A stretch of DNA of 64,000 nt, taken from contig NZ_FPKW01000007.1 in NCBI RefSeq assembly GCF_900114875.1, forward strand, positions 62,001-126,000, given 5' to 3'. Positions 42,988 through 51,355 of the stretch are shown here, in pieces. A program made the translations under genes and the position numbers. The stretch comes from Chryseobacterium limigenitum (GTDB lineage: Bacteria; Bacteroidota; Bacteroidia; Flavobacteriales; Weeksellaceae). Every line of letters starts with the position of its first letter. Position 1 is the first letter of the stretch. The notes beneath the pieces were generated by a model. The model saw only the letters and a program-made list of their open reading frames with translations. It was not told where the DNA came from and made no database searches.

Positions 42988-44574
42988 TTACCCCACCGTT
43001 TTCGTATCCTCCTGCTTCAAAATCTTTTTCTCTTTCATGGCAAGCATCATTCTTTCGCATTTGTATTTTTCCCAGTCGAATTGATTGAGGAAATCCAGAG
43101 CAGCCACAAAACCTCTGTTGAAAAGGTCTTCTTTTTCTTCTCTCTTCATAAAGAAATTCAGCCAGCTGCTTTCACCGCAATTGACGGTTTGAATGCTGAA
43201 AGAATGGTAGAAAGTATGTTTCGTAAGGAAAGATTTATCATTGAAACCTTTTAAAGTGCTGAGAATATTTCCGGCAAATGAGAAAGGCGTTTTCAGGATC
43301 TGTTCGCTGGTTTTTCCCTTTTCGGACAGAATATCGGAGTCGCTGGTGAGCTGTACCCCAAACAAAGGCATCCTCGGATAAAAGACATCACTCGAATGAA
43401 AAAGATCGATCGGGAAATTAGAAATACTTCCGCCATCAATAAAAACCCCGGAAGGGTAGATGTCTTCCGGCTTGGTGTTCATCCAGAATTTCCACGCATA
43501 TTTCACAGAATCATCACTCTTATCGATCATCTTTTGAAAAGGCTGAAAAAAGAAAGGCACCGACATCGAAGCCCGCACAAACTCGGCAGGACTGATGCGT
43601 TTCATTTCCTCCTCAGACCAGTATAAATTGGCCATCGTGGGAAGTTCAACCTTGATTTTAGCATTAATATCGGTGGTGATAACAATGTATTCTGATTTCA
43701 ATAAATAGAAAGGATTGTTTTTATAATAATCATTGTTAACAGCACTTTCATAGAATATTTTGTAGCGTGTTTTGTCGATATGCTCTAAATTATTAACCTT
43801 AATTTCTTCAATACTGTTTAATGCGATGGCATAATATTCCTGTTTATTTCCGTAACGGTAGTTAAGGTTAAGCTCAAGTTCCTTTTGGATGAATTTTTCA
43901 TTAAGTTCGGCAACGGTTTTTATCCCGAATCCGTTCATCACATCGGTCATTTGATCTAAAAAAGCTTTTCCGGGATTGAGTCCGCTGTTTTGTTTTCTGA
44001 AATCATTATAAAACTTTTTAACACAAAAAAACGCAATGATAATCGGAATGAGCGGAACAAGGAAAAGAAGTTTTGCATTCAACGTAGTTTCCGAAGAAAA
44101 CGCAAACGGAATAATCACCAGAATAATCATGATCACAGCTGCAATAATAGCATTTATTTTCAGGAAATTCTTGTTGTTCAGCATCGCATGAATGGTCGTC
44201 TTTACATATGTTTTCCCATCCATAAAATCTGAAAAATCCCAATTGAAAAGTATTTCTTTGATGACTTCACTTTTGGATTCTTCCTTTGTTTTACAGGCAG
44301 CGATCAACATTGTATTAATTGCTCCGGCGCTCGTTCCTGCAATTTTCAGAAAACGAACTCCGAAGATCTCCAAACCATAGAGATAACCCACCAATGCGCT
44401 TCCCCAGACACCACCACCTTCCTGTACAAATTCTACATATTGATTTCCGTGAGCATCCAGAAGATCAGAAAATTCTTTGGACGAAATATTTTCATGTAAA
44501 GCTGTGAGCTTGTCTTTTGATTCCTGGGAAAGTACATTTTCATCAAGAATTTTGTTAAGAATTTCGGTTTTCAT
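42988..44574 (-). CDS. Patatin-like phospholipase family membrane protein
   Basis: A 528-residue protein with the patatin Ser-Asp dyad. The oxyanion loop reads EGGGVWGSALVGYL (about 52-65), the nucleophile elbow GTSAGA (Ser82) and the Asp is in FIDGGSISNFP (Asp380). Two membrane helices (about 139-160 and 167-185) are inserted after the elbow. It would be a lipid hydrolase at the inner membrane. I start at MKTEILNKIL (44574): the frame stays open to 44709, but those 45 codons are a hexamer repeat and part of a dispersed repeat. Confidence 0.85.
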   Translation of the reverse strand: MKTEILNKILDENVLSQESKDKLTALHENISSKEFSDLLDAHGNQYVEFVQEGGGVWGSALVGYLYGLEIFGVRFLKIAGTSAGAINTMLIAACKTKEESKSEVIKEILFNWDFSDFMDGKTYVKTTIHAMLNNKNFLKINAIIAAVIMIILVIIPFAFSSETTLNAKLLFLVPLIPIIIAFFCVKKFYNDFRKQNSGLNPGKAFLDQMTDVMNGFGIKTVAELNEKFIQKELELNLNYRYGNKQEYYAIALNSIEEIKVNNLEHIDKTRYKIFYESAVNNDYYKNNPFYLLKSEYIVITTDINAKIKVELPTMANLYWSEEEMKRISPAEFVRASMSVPFFFQPFQKMIDKSDDSVKYAWKFWMNTKPEDIYPSGVFIDGGSISNFPIDLFHSSDVFYPRMPLFGVQLTSDSDILSEKGKTSEQILKTPFSFAGNILSTLKGFNDKSFLTKHTFYHSFSIQTVNCGESSWLNFFMKREEKEDLFNRGFVAALDFLNQFDWEKYKCERMMLAMKEKKILKQEDTKTVG

Positions 44575-44601
44575 GGTTGGTTTGGTGGGTTTTAGTTTTT
44601 T

Positions 44602-44643
44602 CTTTTTCTTTTTCTTTTTCTTTTGCTTTTGCTTTTGCTTTTG
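44602..44643. repeat. Hexanucleotide tandem repeat before the patatin gene
   Basis: On the plus strand, three CTTTTT units are followed by four CTTTTG units, all in strict 6-base register (C at 44602, 44608 ... 44638). It ends 28 bases upstream of the patatin start. Confidence 0.85.
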
Positions 44644-44671
44644 CTTGATGTAGTTAAACACAAATAATGCT

Positions 44672-44863
44672 GTCATTGCGAGGGGCGAAGCGACGAAGCA
44701 ATTTCTCAAAAAGTATTACTAAACTTAATATTCTTAAAATCTTAATTAGAAACTTAATGGTTCAAATTTTTAAATATTAAGATTCATCAAAACATTAAGA
44801 TCATTAAGAGATTGCTTTACTTCGACAGGCTCAGCACAGGCTTGCTTCGCTCCTCGCAATGAC
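44672..44863. repeat. Palindromic dispersed element, family C, with nested insertion
   Basis: The left arm is GTCATTGCGAGGGGCGAAGC with GACGAAGCAAT. The right arm should be its inverse but reads GAGATTGCTT, then about 27 foreign bases containing the REP-like CTTCGACAGGCTCAG, then CTTCGCTCCTCGCAATGAC. Other copies are at 57199-57335 and 61805-61955. Confidence 0.8.
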
Positions 44864-44934
44864 ATCTATACAGTAAAATTAATTGAAATAAATCTTTAAA
44901 ACATAGGTGTTTTCACGCTAATTATTACGTGATT

Positions 44935-45834
44935 TTACCACTGTTTTCTCCTTGCATATATAAAGGTACTGATCACAATTAAACCCATTAGGCCTAAAGT
45001 ATAAAAATACCCGTGTTTTGTATGCAGTTCAGGCATATTATCGAAATTCATTCCATAAACTCCTGCAATAAAGGTGATTGGTAAAAAATAAACCGAATAA
45101 ATCGCCAAAACCTTCATCACCTGATTCGCTTTTTGGTCAGAAAGCGCTAAAAACATCCCGATTAAGTTGGTGATCTGAATATTTAAATGATCAAAATCCG
45201 CAACAACATCTTTATGTTTATCCTTTAAATCAACAACTTCAGAATCCTGTAATCCCAAGAGCTTAAATTTATCGATCGCATCTGTAGAGATTGTTAATAC
45301 TCTGGAATTTAATCCTGATTTTCTTTTCAGCTTGTATAATCTTCGGATCTGATTGGTGTGGTTTGTATTTTTAAGGAAGATCTCATTTTCAATGTTATCC
45401 ATTGTTTCCATTAAGCTTACAGACTCATCATCGAAGCTTTTCATCATCAATAAAGCGATCTTTAAAGCTATATTCTGCGTTGTTGTTTCAGTTGTTGAAT
45501 TACAAAGCTGCTTTTTCGTTTCATTGATGCTTTTGGTTTTCATCCTGTGTACGGTAATAATGGTATTACCCAAAAGAAAAACACCAATTTTGGTGCTGAT
45601 ATCGCTGATGGTGTTGAGGTTTTTCCTTTCGAGCTCAGTGCTTTCACGGAACAGGAAAAACTTTACATTTCCGTCCTCTTCATATTTTGGTAAATGATTA
45701 GGGTCTAAGGTATCTTCCAAAAGGAGATTGTTGATCTCATATCTTTCATGAAGAAATTTCATATCTTCCGCAGTGGGAGCTTCTACATCTACCCATTCGC
45801 ATTGGGAGTCTCTGTATATCGTTTCAATTGGCAT
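44935..45834 (-). CDS. corA: CorA-family divalent cation transporter
   Basis: A 299-residue protein with a long cytosolic funnel domain and two C-terminal helices; the GMN selectivity motif is present in AGVYGMNFDNMPEL. YSVYFLPITFIAGVYGMN forms the end of the first helix, and the second helix is followed by RRKQW at the C-terminus. The family carries Mg2+ (or Co2+/Ni2+) as a pentamer. The gene is alone; the fabH promoter lies about 50 bases away in the divergent direction. Confidence 0.93.
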   Translation of the reverse strand: MPIETIYRDSQCEWVDVEAPTAEDMKFLHERYEINNLLLEDTLDPNHLPKYEEDGNVKFFLFRESTELERKNLNTISDISTKIGVFLLGNTIITVHRMKTKSINETKKQLCNSTTETTTQNIALKIALLMMKSFDDESVSLMETMDNIENEIFLKNTNHTNQIRRLYKLKRKSGLNSRVLTISTDAIDKFKLLGLQDSEVVDLKDKHKDVVADFDHLNIQITNLIGMFLALSDQKANQVMKVLAIYSVYFLPITFIAGVYGMNFDNMPELHTKHGYFYTLGLMGLIVISTFIYARRKQW

Positions 45835-45881
45835 AAAGTAAAAATACTAATATTTTGAAAAACTATGTGTTAAATAAGTTT

Positions 45882-45889
45882 TATCTTTG
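45882..45889 (+). promoter_or_regulatory. -7 box of fabH
   Basis: TATCTTTG matches TAnnTTTG, 18 bases before the ATG 45908. A possible TTG-type start inside this box would place coding sequence over the promoter, so it is rejected. Confidence 0.65.
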
Positions 45890-45907
45890 CCAAAATTAAA
45901 AAACTAT

Positions 45908-46930
45908 ATGATTAAAAGTACAATAAAAGGGATCGGATTTTATGTGCCGGATAATGTTGTAACGAATGATGATCTAGCTAAATTAATGACCACAAATGAT
46001 GAATGGATCACGGAAAGAACGGGTATTAAAGAAAGAAGACACCGTAAAAACAGAAATGATTCTCAGGAAACGACCGCTTATTTGGGTTTTAAAGCTTCTG
46101 AAAAAGCACTTGAAAAAGCAGGTTTAAAGGCTAAAGACATCGATTATATTGTTTTTGCAACGCTTTCTCCGGATTATTACTTTCCTGGTTGTGGCGTTTT
46201 GCTTCAGGATATGCTGGGTTGTGATACGATCGGGGCTTTGGATGTAAGAAATCAATGCTCAGGATTTGTGTATGCAATGAGTGTTGCCAATGCTTTCATT
46301 AAATCGGGAACGTATAAAAATATCTTGGTTGTAGGTGCTGAAATTCATTCTTTCGGATTAGATTTTTCTGATGAAGGAAGAGGAGTTTCGGTAATTTTCG
46401 GAGATGGAGCAGGTGCGGTTGTCCTTTCTGCGAGTGAAGATGCCAATGCAGGTGATATTTTAGCAATGAATATGCATTCTGAAGGAAAATATGCTGATGA
46501 ATTATGTACTCAGTTCCCGGGTTCTAAATACGGATGGAGTGACAGAATGAGAAAAGAACCTGAAAACGTGACTGATAAAGAAGTATATCCGATTATGAAC
46601 GGAAATTTTGTTTTCAAGCACGCGGTAACAAGATTTCCGGAAACGATGCTGGAAGCGCTAAACAAAGCCGGAAAAACTATTGAAGATCTTGATATGTTTA
46701 TTCCGCATCAGGCGAATTTAAGAATTGCCCAGTTCGTTCAACAGAAATTTGGATTGCCGGATGAAAAAATTCATAATAACATCCAGAAATACGGAAATAC
46801 TACCGCAGCATCTATTCCGATTGCTTTAAGTGAAGCGATTGAATTAGGTAAAATAAAAAGAGGAGATTTAGTTCTTCTTTCAGCTTTCGGAAGTGGATTT
46901 ACCTGGGGAAGTATTTTATTTGAATATTAA
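45908..46930 (+). CDS. fabH: 3-oxoacyl-[acyl-carrier-protein] synthase III
   Basis: A 340-residue ketoacyl synthase that starts fatty acid chains by condensing acyl-CoA with malonyl-ACP. The catalytic triad is visible: Cys117 (RNQCSGF), His267 (IPHQANLRI) and Asn297 (YGNTTAAS). The extra segment around 193-232 makes it longer than the roughly 317-residue E. coli enzyme. The usual rpmF-plsX neighbours are not here, so this may be one of several paralogues. It has its own promoter and terminator. Confidence 0.93.
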   Translation: MIKSTIKGIGFYVPDNVVTNDDLAKLMTTNDEWITERTGIKERRHRKNRNDSQETTAYLGFKASEKALEKAGLKAKDIDYIVFATLSPDYYFPGCGVLLQDMLGCDTIGALDVRNQCSGFVYAMSVANAFIKSGTYKNILVVGAEIHSFGLDFSDEGRGVSVIFGDGAGAVVLSASEDANAGDILAMNMHSEGKYADELCTQFPGSKYGWSDRMRKEPENVTDKEVYPIMNGNFVFKHAVTRFPETMLEALNKAGKTIEDLDMFIPHQANLRIAQFVQQKFGLPDEKIHNNIQKYGNTTAASIPIALSEAIELGKIKRGDLVLLSAFGSGFTWGSILFEY

Positions 46931-46954
46931 ACTCATTTTGTATAAAATAAATTG

Positions 46955-46984
46955 AAAGGCGGAAATATTTTTCCGCCTTTTTTA
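46955..46984 (+). terminator. Terminator after fabH
   Basis: AAAGGCGGAAA pairs with TTTCCGCCTTT in an 11-bp stem with a 4-base loop, followed by T residues. Confidence 0.9.
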
Positions 46985-47139
46985 TTATGTATATAAATTG
47001 TTTAGTGCTTGTTGTTTTTCATTGATTTGAATTATTCAATAAAATTATTGTTTTTAACATGCAACTTTACTTGTTGTTGAAACAAAATGGTTTGGTTTTT
47101 AATGAGTTAATTGAAGATAGTATATAAATGGTATATCAT

Positions 47140-47147
47140 TATTTTTG
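47140..47147 (+). promoter_or_regulatory. -7 box of the secreted GINTA protein
   Basis: TATTTTTG matches TAnnTTTG, 46 bases before the ATG at 47194. The surrounding 263-base gap is AT-rich with no gene. Confidence 0.5.
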
Positions 47148-47193
47148 AACTTATTATTATTTTTTTTTCTCTTTGCCCCAAAAAAAAAATTAA

Positions 47194-47871
47194 ATGATGA
47201 AAAATCAAAATTTAGCAATTCTTTTATTAGTCATTGCTGCAATTTTTACAAAAGGGCAAGTTGGAATTAATACGGCAACTCCAAAAAAGATGCTTCATGT
47301 GAATGGTTCTTTACAATTTACTAACGAATTAAATGTCGGAGGCAATGATGCTACGCCCGGTTCTGCAGGAGTGGCTGGTGAAATACTTGTATCAAATGGT
47401 CCTGGAGTTGCTCCTAAATGGATGCTGACAACAGCTTCGAAAAAACCAGTGATTGGAACTTTGGGAACTGGTGCTTATATTAGAGAAACTTTTACATATA
47501 CTGGTTCTAGTATTACACTTCCACCAGGAAAATGGATGATCACTGCAAGCATGCTACTTAATATGAGAAATGCATATAATGCAGATGATTATGGATGGTT
47601 GCGATCTAGTTTGTCAAATTCATCAACTACATTATCGCCAAGCTCCGATATTGTGTCAACGTCTACTCTATTTAGTGGCGGTTCTACCCGATATACCACT
47701 TATTCACTCACCACAGGAAATATATTAATTGAAAATACATCAAGCGCTCCAAAAACGTATTATTATTATGCTTGGGGTGAGTTTTCCGGAACGTCAGCAA
47801 ATAAATTTTTTACTAATTTTGGAGGATCTGGTTGGGGTGAAGATATGTTATATGCCATACCTGTAAATTAA
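47194..47871 (+). CDS. Secreted beta-rich protein with GINTATP N-terminus
   Basis: A 225-residue exported protein. After the signal peptide it begins QVGINTATPKKMLHVNGSLQ, the start seen in many Bacteroidetes tail-fibre-like surface proteins. The rest is Ser/Thr/Tyr/Gly-rich and probably one beta sandwich (GKWMITASMLLNMRNAYN, NILIENTSSAPKTYYYYAWG). No type IX sorting domain is visible at the C-terminus. Two adjacent ATGs (47194, 47197) are both possible starts. It shares the GINTA start with the 51356 gene. Confidence 0.7.
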   Translation: MMKNQNLAILLLVIAAIFTKGQVGINTATPKKMLHVNGSLQFTNELNVGGNDATPGSAGVAGEILVSNGPGVAPKWMLTTASKKPVIGTLGTGAYIRETFTYTGSSITLPPGKWMITASMLLNMRNAYNADDYGWLRSSLSNSSTTLSPSSDIVSTSTLFSGGSTRYTTYSLTTGNILIENTSSAPKTYYYYAWGEFSGTSANKFFTNFGGSGWGEDMLYAIPVN

Positions 47872-47984
47872 CCCTAACCCATATTATTTTCAAAAATACA
47901 TGAAAATAAGAGTTTAAATATTATTCAAATCTATGAAATGTATAACTAGAATGTACAACAGATTGATTTATAATATAACAAGTA

Positions 47985-48017
47985 CAAAAAAACCGCAAAG
48001 TAATCTGCGGTTTTTTT
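47985..48017. terminator. Bidirectional terminator
   Basis: AAAAAAACCGCA pairs with TGCGGTTTTTTT around AAGTAATC; A-rich before, T-rich after. It serves the converging genes ending at 47871 and 48030. Confidence 0.9.
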
Positions 48018-48029
48018 GAAAAGCTTTCA

Positions 48030-49190
48030 TTAAAGACTTTGTAATAATTTTTCGGTATCAGAAGAGTCCTGATCTGTATTTTTTGCTAGTTTAATTGATT
48101 TTTCAGCCCAGAGTTTAGCGTTTTTCTTATCACCAATTTTGTTGTAAAGATTGGCTAATGTATCTGTGTTTGCATAATTCTCTTTTTTCTTTACAGATTC
48201 CTGAGCCCACGCAAGTGCTTTTTCCAGAGAAGGTTTATTGTTTACATTTTCAAAGAAATTCCAGGCAACTGAATTTAATTCATCTGAGCTCGCTGCAGAA
48301 TAATCTTTATATAAATCTAATGTTAATTTCTCATAAGTTGCAATGTCTTTATCTTTCAAAGCTCTGTTAGATTTTGCTCTTTTTAGGGTCTTTTCAGCTT
48401 CTTCTTTGCTTAAAAAACTTTGAGTTTCTTTTAGAAAATAAGCGTCATCCCATTTTTTAGAATCAGCGTTGTATGATTTTTTTATAATGGTAGTAAGCTT
48501 TATATTCTTGTCGATCATCTGATATTTATCTTCAGGAAGGATCTTTAGAATATCAGCTTTCTTCTCCTGGAAAATTTTGTATAAAGGACTTTCTGTGCTT
48601 TGAGTTCCGGCAAGAAGCATTTGAACATCTTCCTGATCTAAGCTAGGTTTTGATTTGAAATAACGCTCCAAAACTCTGCCTGTGAATGCTGCATCTGTGT
48701 AAAGCGTAAGTCCTGCAAGATTTTTTAAGAATTCAGGATCTTTTTCTCCGTTTTCAAATTTTTGCTTTAAAGCTGTAAGTCTTTTGCTTGGATCTTCTGC
48801 ATCTTTTGCAAACTGTATAAAATCTTTTTCTTCTACATATCCTAATGTTCTGTGTACTTCTTCTCCGTTTCCATCAATGAATAAATACGTTGGAAATGCT
48901 TTTACGCCATATTTTTTGGCAATATCAATACCTTCACCTTTCTCCATATCAATTTTTGCATTGATAAAGTGAGAATTATAATAATCTCCAACAGATTGAA
49001 GTGGGAAAATATTCTTCGCCATTAGTTTACAAGGTCCACACCAAGTTGTATAGGCGTCAACAAATACAATTTTTTTTTCTTTCTTGGCTTTCGCTAAGAT
49101 AGTAGCGAAGTTAGAATCTTCAAATTTGATTCCCTGTGCCAATGCAAGAACCCCAATGAAAAGGGAAGAGAATATTGCTATTTTTTTCAT
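48030..49190 (-). CDS. Thioredoxin-fold protein with C-terminal helical repeats
   Basis: A 386-residue exported protein with a signal peptide (about 1-19, ALAQG). A thioredoxin domain (about 20-140) has the active site YTTWCGPCKLM (Cys51, Cys54) and the cis-Pro region VKAFPTYLFIDGNGEE. The remaining 240 residues are helical and end in TPR-like repeats (ALAWAQESVKKKENYANTDT, LANLYNKIGDKKNAKLWAEK). It is a periplasmic disulfide reductase or chaperone by family; the client is unknown. Confidence 0.85.
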   Translation of the reverse strand: MKKIAIFSSLFIGVLALAQGIKFEDSNFATILAKAKKEKKIVFVDAYTTWCGPCKLMAKNIFPLQSVGDYYNSHFINAKIDMEKGEGIDIAKKYGVKAFPTYLFIDGNGEEVHRTLGYVEEKDFIQFAKDAEDPSKRLTALKQKFENGEKDPEFLKNLAGLTLYTDAAFTGRVLERYFKSKPSLDQEDVQMLLAGTQSTESPLYKIFQEKKADILKILPEDKYQMIDKNIKLTTIIKKSYNADSKKWDDAYFLKETQSFLSKEEAEKTLKRAKSNRALKDKDIATYEKLTLDLYKDYSAASSDELNSVAWNFFENVNNKPSLEKALAWAQESVKKKENYANTDTLANLYNKIGDKKNAKLWAEKSIKLAKNTDQDSSDTEKLLQSL

Positions 49191-49208
49191 ATATACTTTT
49201 TATTGTTA

Positions 49209-49216
49209 CAAATGTA
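49209..49216 (-). promoter_or_regulatory. -7 box of the thioredoxin-fold gene
   Basis: The minus strand reads TACATTTG (TAnnTTTG), 18 bases before the start at 49190. Confidence 0.6.
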
Positions 49217-49401
49217 ATAATTATGTAAACACATGAGTCGATACAGATAAAAAATAGTTACAGTACTTTTCTTCAGAAATAATAATTCTTTTTAAGATCG
49301 GGATTTACTATTCATATCTTATTACTAAAATTAATTTAAATATGCATTATAATTAAAAAAATTAAACATTAAGAATGTTTTAATAAAAAATAAAATATCG
49401 T

Positions 49402-49409
49402 TACTTTTG
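49402..49409 (+). promoter_or_regulatory. -7 box of the TPR-AraC gene
   Basis: TACTTTTG matches TAnnTTTG, 70 bases before the ATG at 49480, with a TTTT at about the -33 position. Confidence 0.5.
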
Positions 49410-49479
49410 TAAAAAACTAAAAATACACACCATGATAATGATGAATTATTATAAAATCCAAATAATAATTTATTAATTT

Positions 49480-51084
49480 ATGCTCAAAAGTCTGAAAGGT
49501 CTTGTGTTTTTCTTAATCACAACGATCCCAATATATGCTCAAAGCAATATTGACTGTATCAATGATGAAACGTTAGCAAAAACGTCTCAAAAAAAAATGT
49601 CTGAGGCTCTGAAAACCGCAGACTCTCTTTACAAGTCTTCCAAAAATCCTTTGCATAAAGCCCAAAGCCTGATTCTTTCCGCAAATTTATACCAAAAAAA
49701 AGGAGATTTTAAAAAAGCGATCTGCTATGCAGAAAATGCTGATGTAATGATCGCTAAAGTAAACGATCCGGATCTTGCTTCCCGTATCACTGAATTTCTT
49801 GCCCTTCAATACAGATTGGTTGGTCTTCACGAAAGGTCAAAAAAGTATATTATAAAAGGATTTAAAATAGCAAAAAAAATAAAAGACCCGAAAAGATACA
49901 ACGAAACACAGGGAGTTCTTAACCAGGAATTAGCTCACTGTGAAATGGAGCTTGGAAATTATCCAAATGCCGTAAAATATCTTGAACTCTCATTAGGTTT
50001 TTTTGAAAAAGTAGGAATAATAGGAGAGGAGGTTGTTACGGCAGCTTCCTACCGTTTGTTGGGAGATGCTTATTTTAAACAGAATAAATATGATCTTGCC
50101 GAAAATTATTATAAAAAAGCCGAAGTTTTGCTTAAAGAGCCATCATGTCTTTTAGGATGGATCTATAATGGATTGGGCGGAATCCGTTTAAAACAAAAAC
50201 AATGGAAAGAAGCCGAAATTTATCTTATCAAAGCCGAAAAGATTGCCGAAAACAATCATCAGCTAGATCTTAGAAAAGCAGTTTATGCTAATATTAATGA
50301 TTATTATGAAGGAATAGAGGACGCCGAGAAGGCTTCACTATACGCTGTAAAATATGTGAAAATGTATGAGCAGATTAATGCTAAGAACAACGCCTTTGTT
50401 AACGAAAAACTAAATACGGAGGTATCAAGTAGAAGAAATATTCAGATTAGTATTGCAAAAAATATTGCAATTATCATTTTGTGTATTGCTTTGGGCGGAT
50501 TGTTCGTATTTTTTAGATCAAAACAGAAAAAACAGCGTTCAAAACTCAGGAGTATCCTCAGAAGTAAGCAAAAATTCACTGAAAATCATAAAGAAGAATC
50601 CCAGAATGTCGATTTCTGTAATATTTCTGTTGAAGAGCTTGATGATAAGGAGACGGATACCGCTAAAAAAAGGAGTGATTCTTTAATGACCGCCGAAACA
50701 GAAACCAAATTGCTTGAACTGCTCAATGATTTTGAAAAAGGAAATCTATACAACAACAAAAACATGTCTCTTCCCTTCCTTTCGGGAGAGCTTAATACGA
50801 ATACGAAATATCTTTCTTATGTGATCAACCGGCATAAAAGCGCTGATTTTAAATCATATATCAATAGGTTGAGAATTAATTATATTATCGATAAACTCAT
50901 TAATGACGAAAAATACAGGCAATATAAGATCAGTATTCTGGCAGAAGAGTGTGGTTTTTCTTCTCACAGTAAATTTGCTTCGGTCTTTAAGGCGGTTACC
51001 GACTTTTCTCCTTCTGCTTATATTAAATTGCTTGATGCTGAAAATCAATTAGATAAGAGTGTTCATTTTCAGGAAAATAATTAA
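49480..51084 (+). CDS. Membrane-anchored TPR/AraC-type transcriptional regulator
   Basis: A 534-residue protein with three parts. A signal peptide (1-20, IYAQ) and periplasmic TPR repeats (about 40-300; AHCEMELGNYPNAVKYLELS, LGDAYFKQNKYDLAENYYKK) come first. One membrane helix (328-346) follows, then a cytoplasmic AraC-type helix-turn-helix (430-520; LPFLSGELNTNTKYLSYVIN, ISILAEECGFSSHSKFASVF). It looks like a one-component sensor that reads something in the periplasm and acts on DNA. The next gene, a secreted tail-collar-like protein, is a natural target by position. Confidence 0.88.
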   Translation: MLKSLKGLVFFLITTIPIYAQSNIDCINDETLAKTSQKKMSEALKTADSLYKSSKNPLHKAQSLILSANLYQKKGDFKKAICYAENADVMIAKVNDPDLASRITEFLALQYRLVGLHERSKKYIIKGFKIAKKIKDPKRYNETQGVLNQELAHCEMELGNYPNAVKYLELSLGFFEKVGIIGEEVVTAASYRLLGDAYFKQNKYDLAENYYKKAEVLLKEPSCLLGWIYNGLGGIRLKQKQWKEAEIYLIKAEKIAENNHQLDLRKAVYANINDYYEGIEDAEKASLYAVKYVKMYEQINAKNNAFVNEKLNTEVSSRRNIQISIAKNIAIIILCIALGGLFVFFRSKQKKQRSKLRSILRSKQKFTENHKEESQNVDFCNISVEELDDKETDTAKKRSDSLMTAETETKLLELLNDFEKGNLYNNKNMSLPFLSGELNTNTKYLSYVINRHKSADFKSYINRLRINYIIDKLINDEKYRQYKISILAEECGFSSHSKFASVFKAVTDFSPSAYIKLLDAENQLDKSVHFQENN

Positions 51085-51167
51085 ACATATTAATTGAATA
51101 TTAACGGGTTCTTTCTATTTTCCTGAAAACAGACAGCCATTTGTTTTACGTAAGATGGTCACTTTCA

Positions 51168-51175
51168 TATATTTG
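51168..51175 (+). promoter_or_regulatory. -7 box of the tail-collar-like gene
   Basis: TATATTTG matches TAnnTTTG, 180 bases before the ATG at 51356, giving an unusually long leader with a hairpin in it. Confidence 0.5.
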
Positions 51176-51290
51176 CCTCAGTTTTACGGGACGAATATTT
51201 ATACTGCAGTTTGTCACAATTTTTCTAGAAATTTTAAAGGACGTCTTGTAACACCACACCTAAACACTAAAACCAAAAAACTACTAGCTG

Positions 51291-51318
51291 GTGTAAAATA
51301 TTGAGGAGTATTTTACGC
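51291..51318 (+). promoter_or_regulatory. Leader hairpin of the tail-collar-like gene
   Basis: GTAAAATA pairs with TATTTTAC around TTGAGGAG, with a few more flanking pairs (AGCTGGT on the left against CGCT on the right). No T run follows, so it is not a simple terminator; it lies about 35 bases before the ATG. Confidence 0.45.
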
Positions 51319-51355
51319 TAATCAATAACCATTAAACTAGTAACAAATTAAACGG

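Larger units (their letters stand above)
44575..44934. other. Gene-free 360-base region made of repeats
   Basis: Between the patatin and corA starts and ends I see no gene. It contains a hexamer tandem repeat (44602-44643), a family C palindromic element (44672-44863) that carries another repeat inside its right arm, and a small TCACG/CGTGA palindrome (44912-44931). Confidence 0.6.

Noticed and set aside
42988..44709. Patatin frame extended to an ATG at 44709
   Set aside because: The extra 45 codons translate a family C repeat and a hexamer tandem repeat (Lys-rich), not protein-like sequence; the start at 44574 fits the family.
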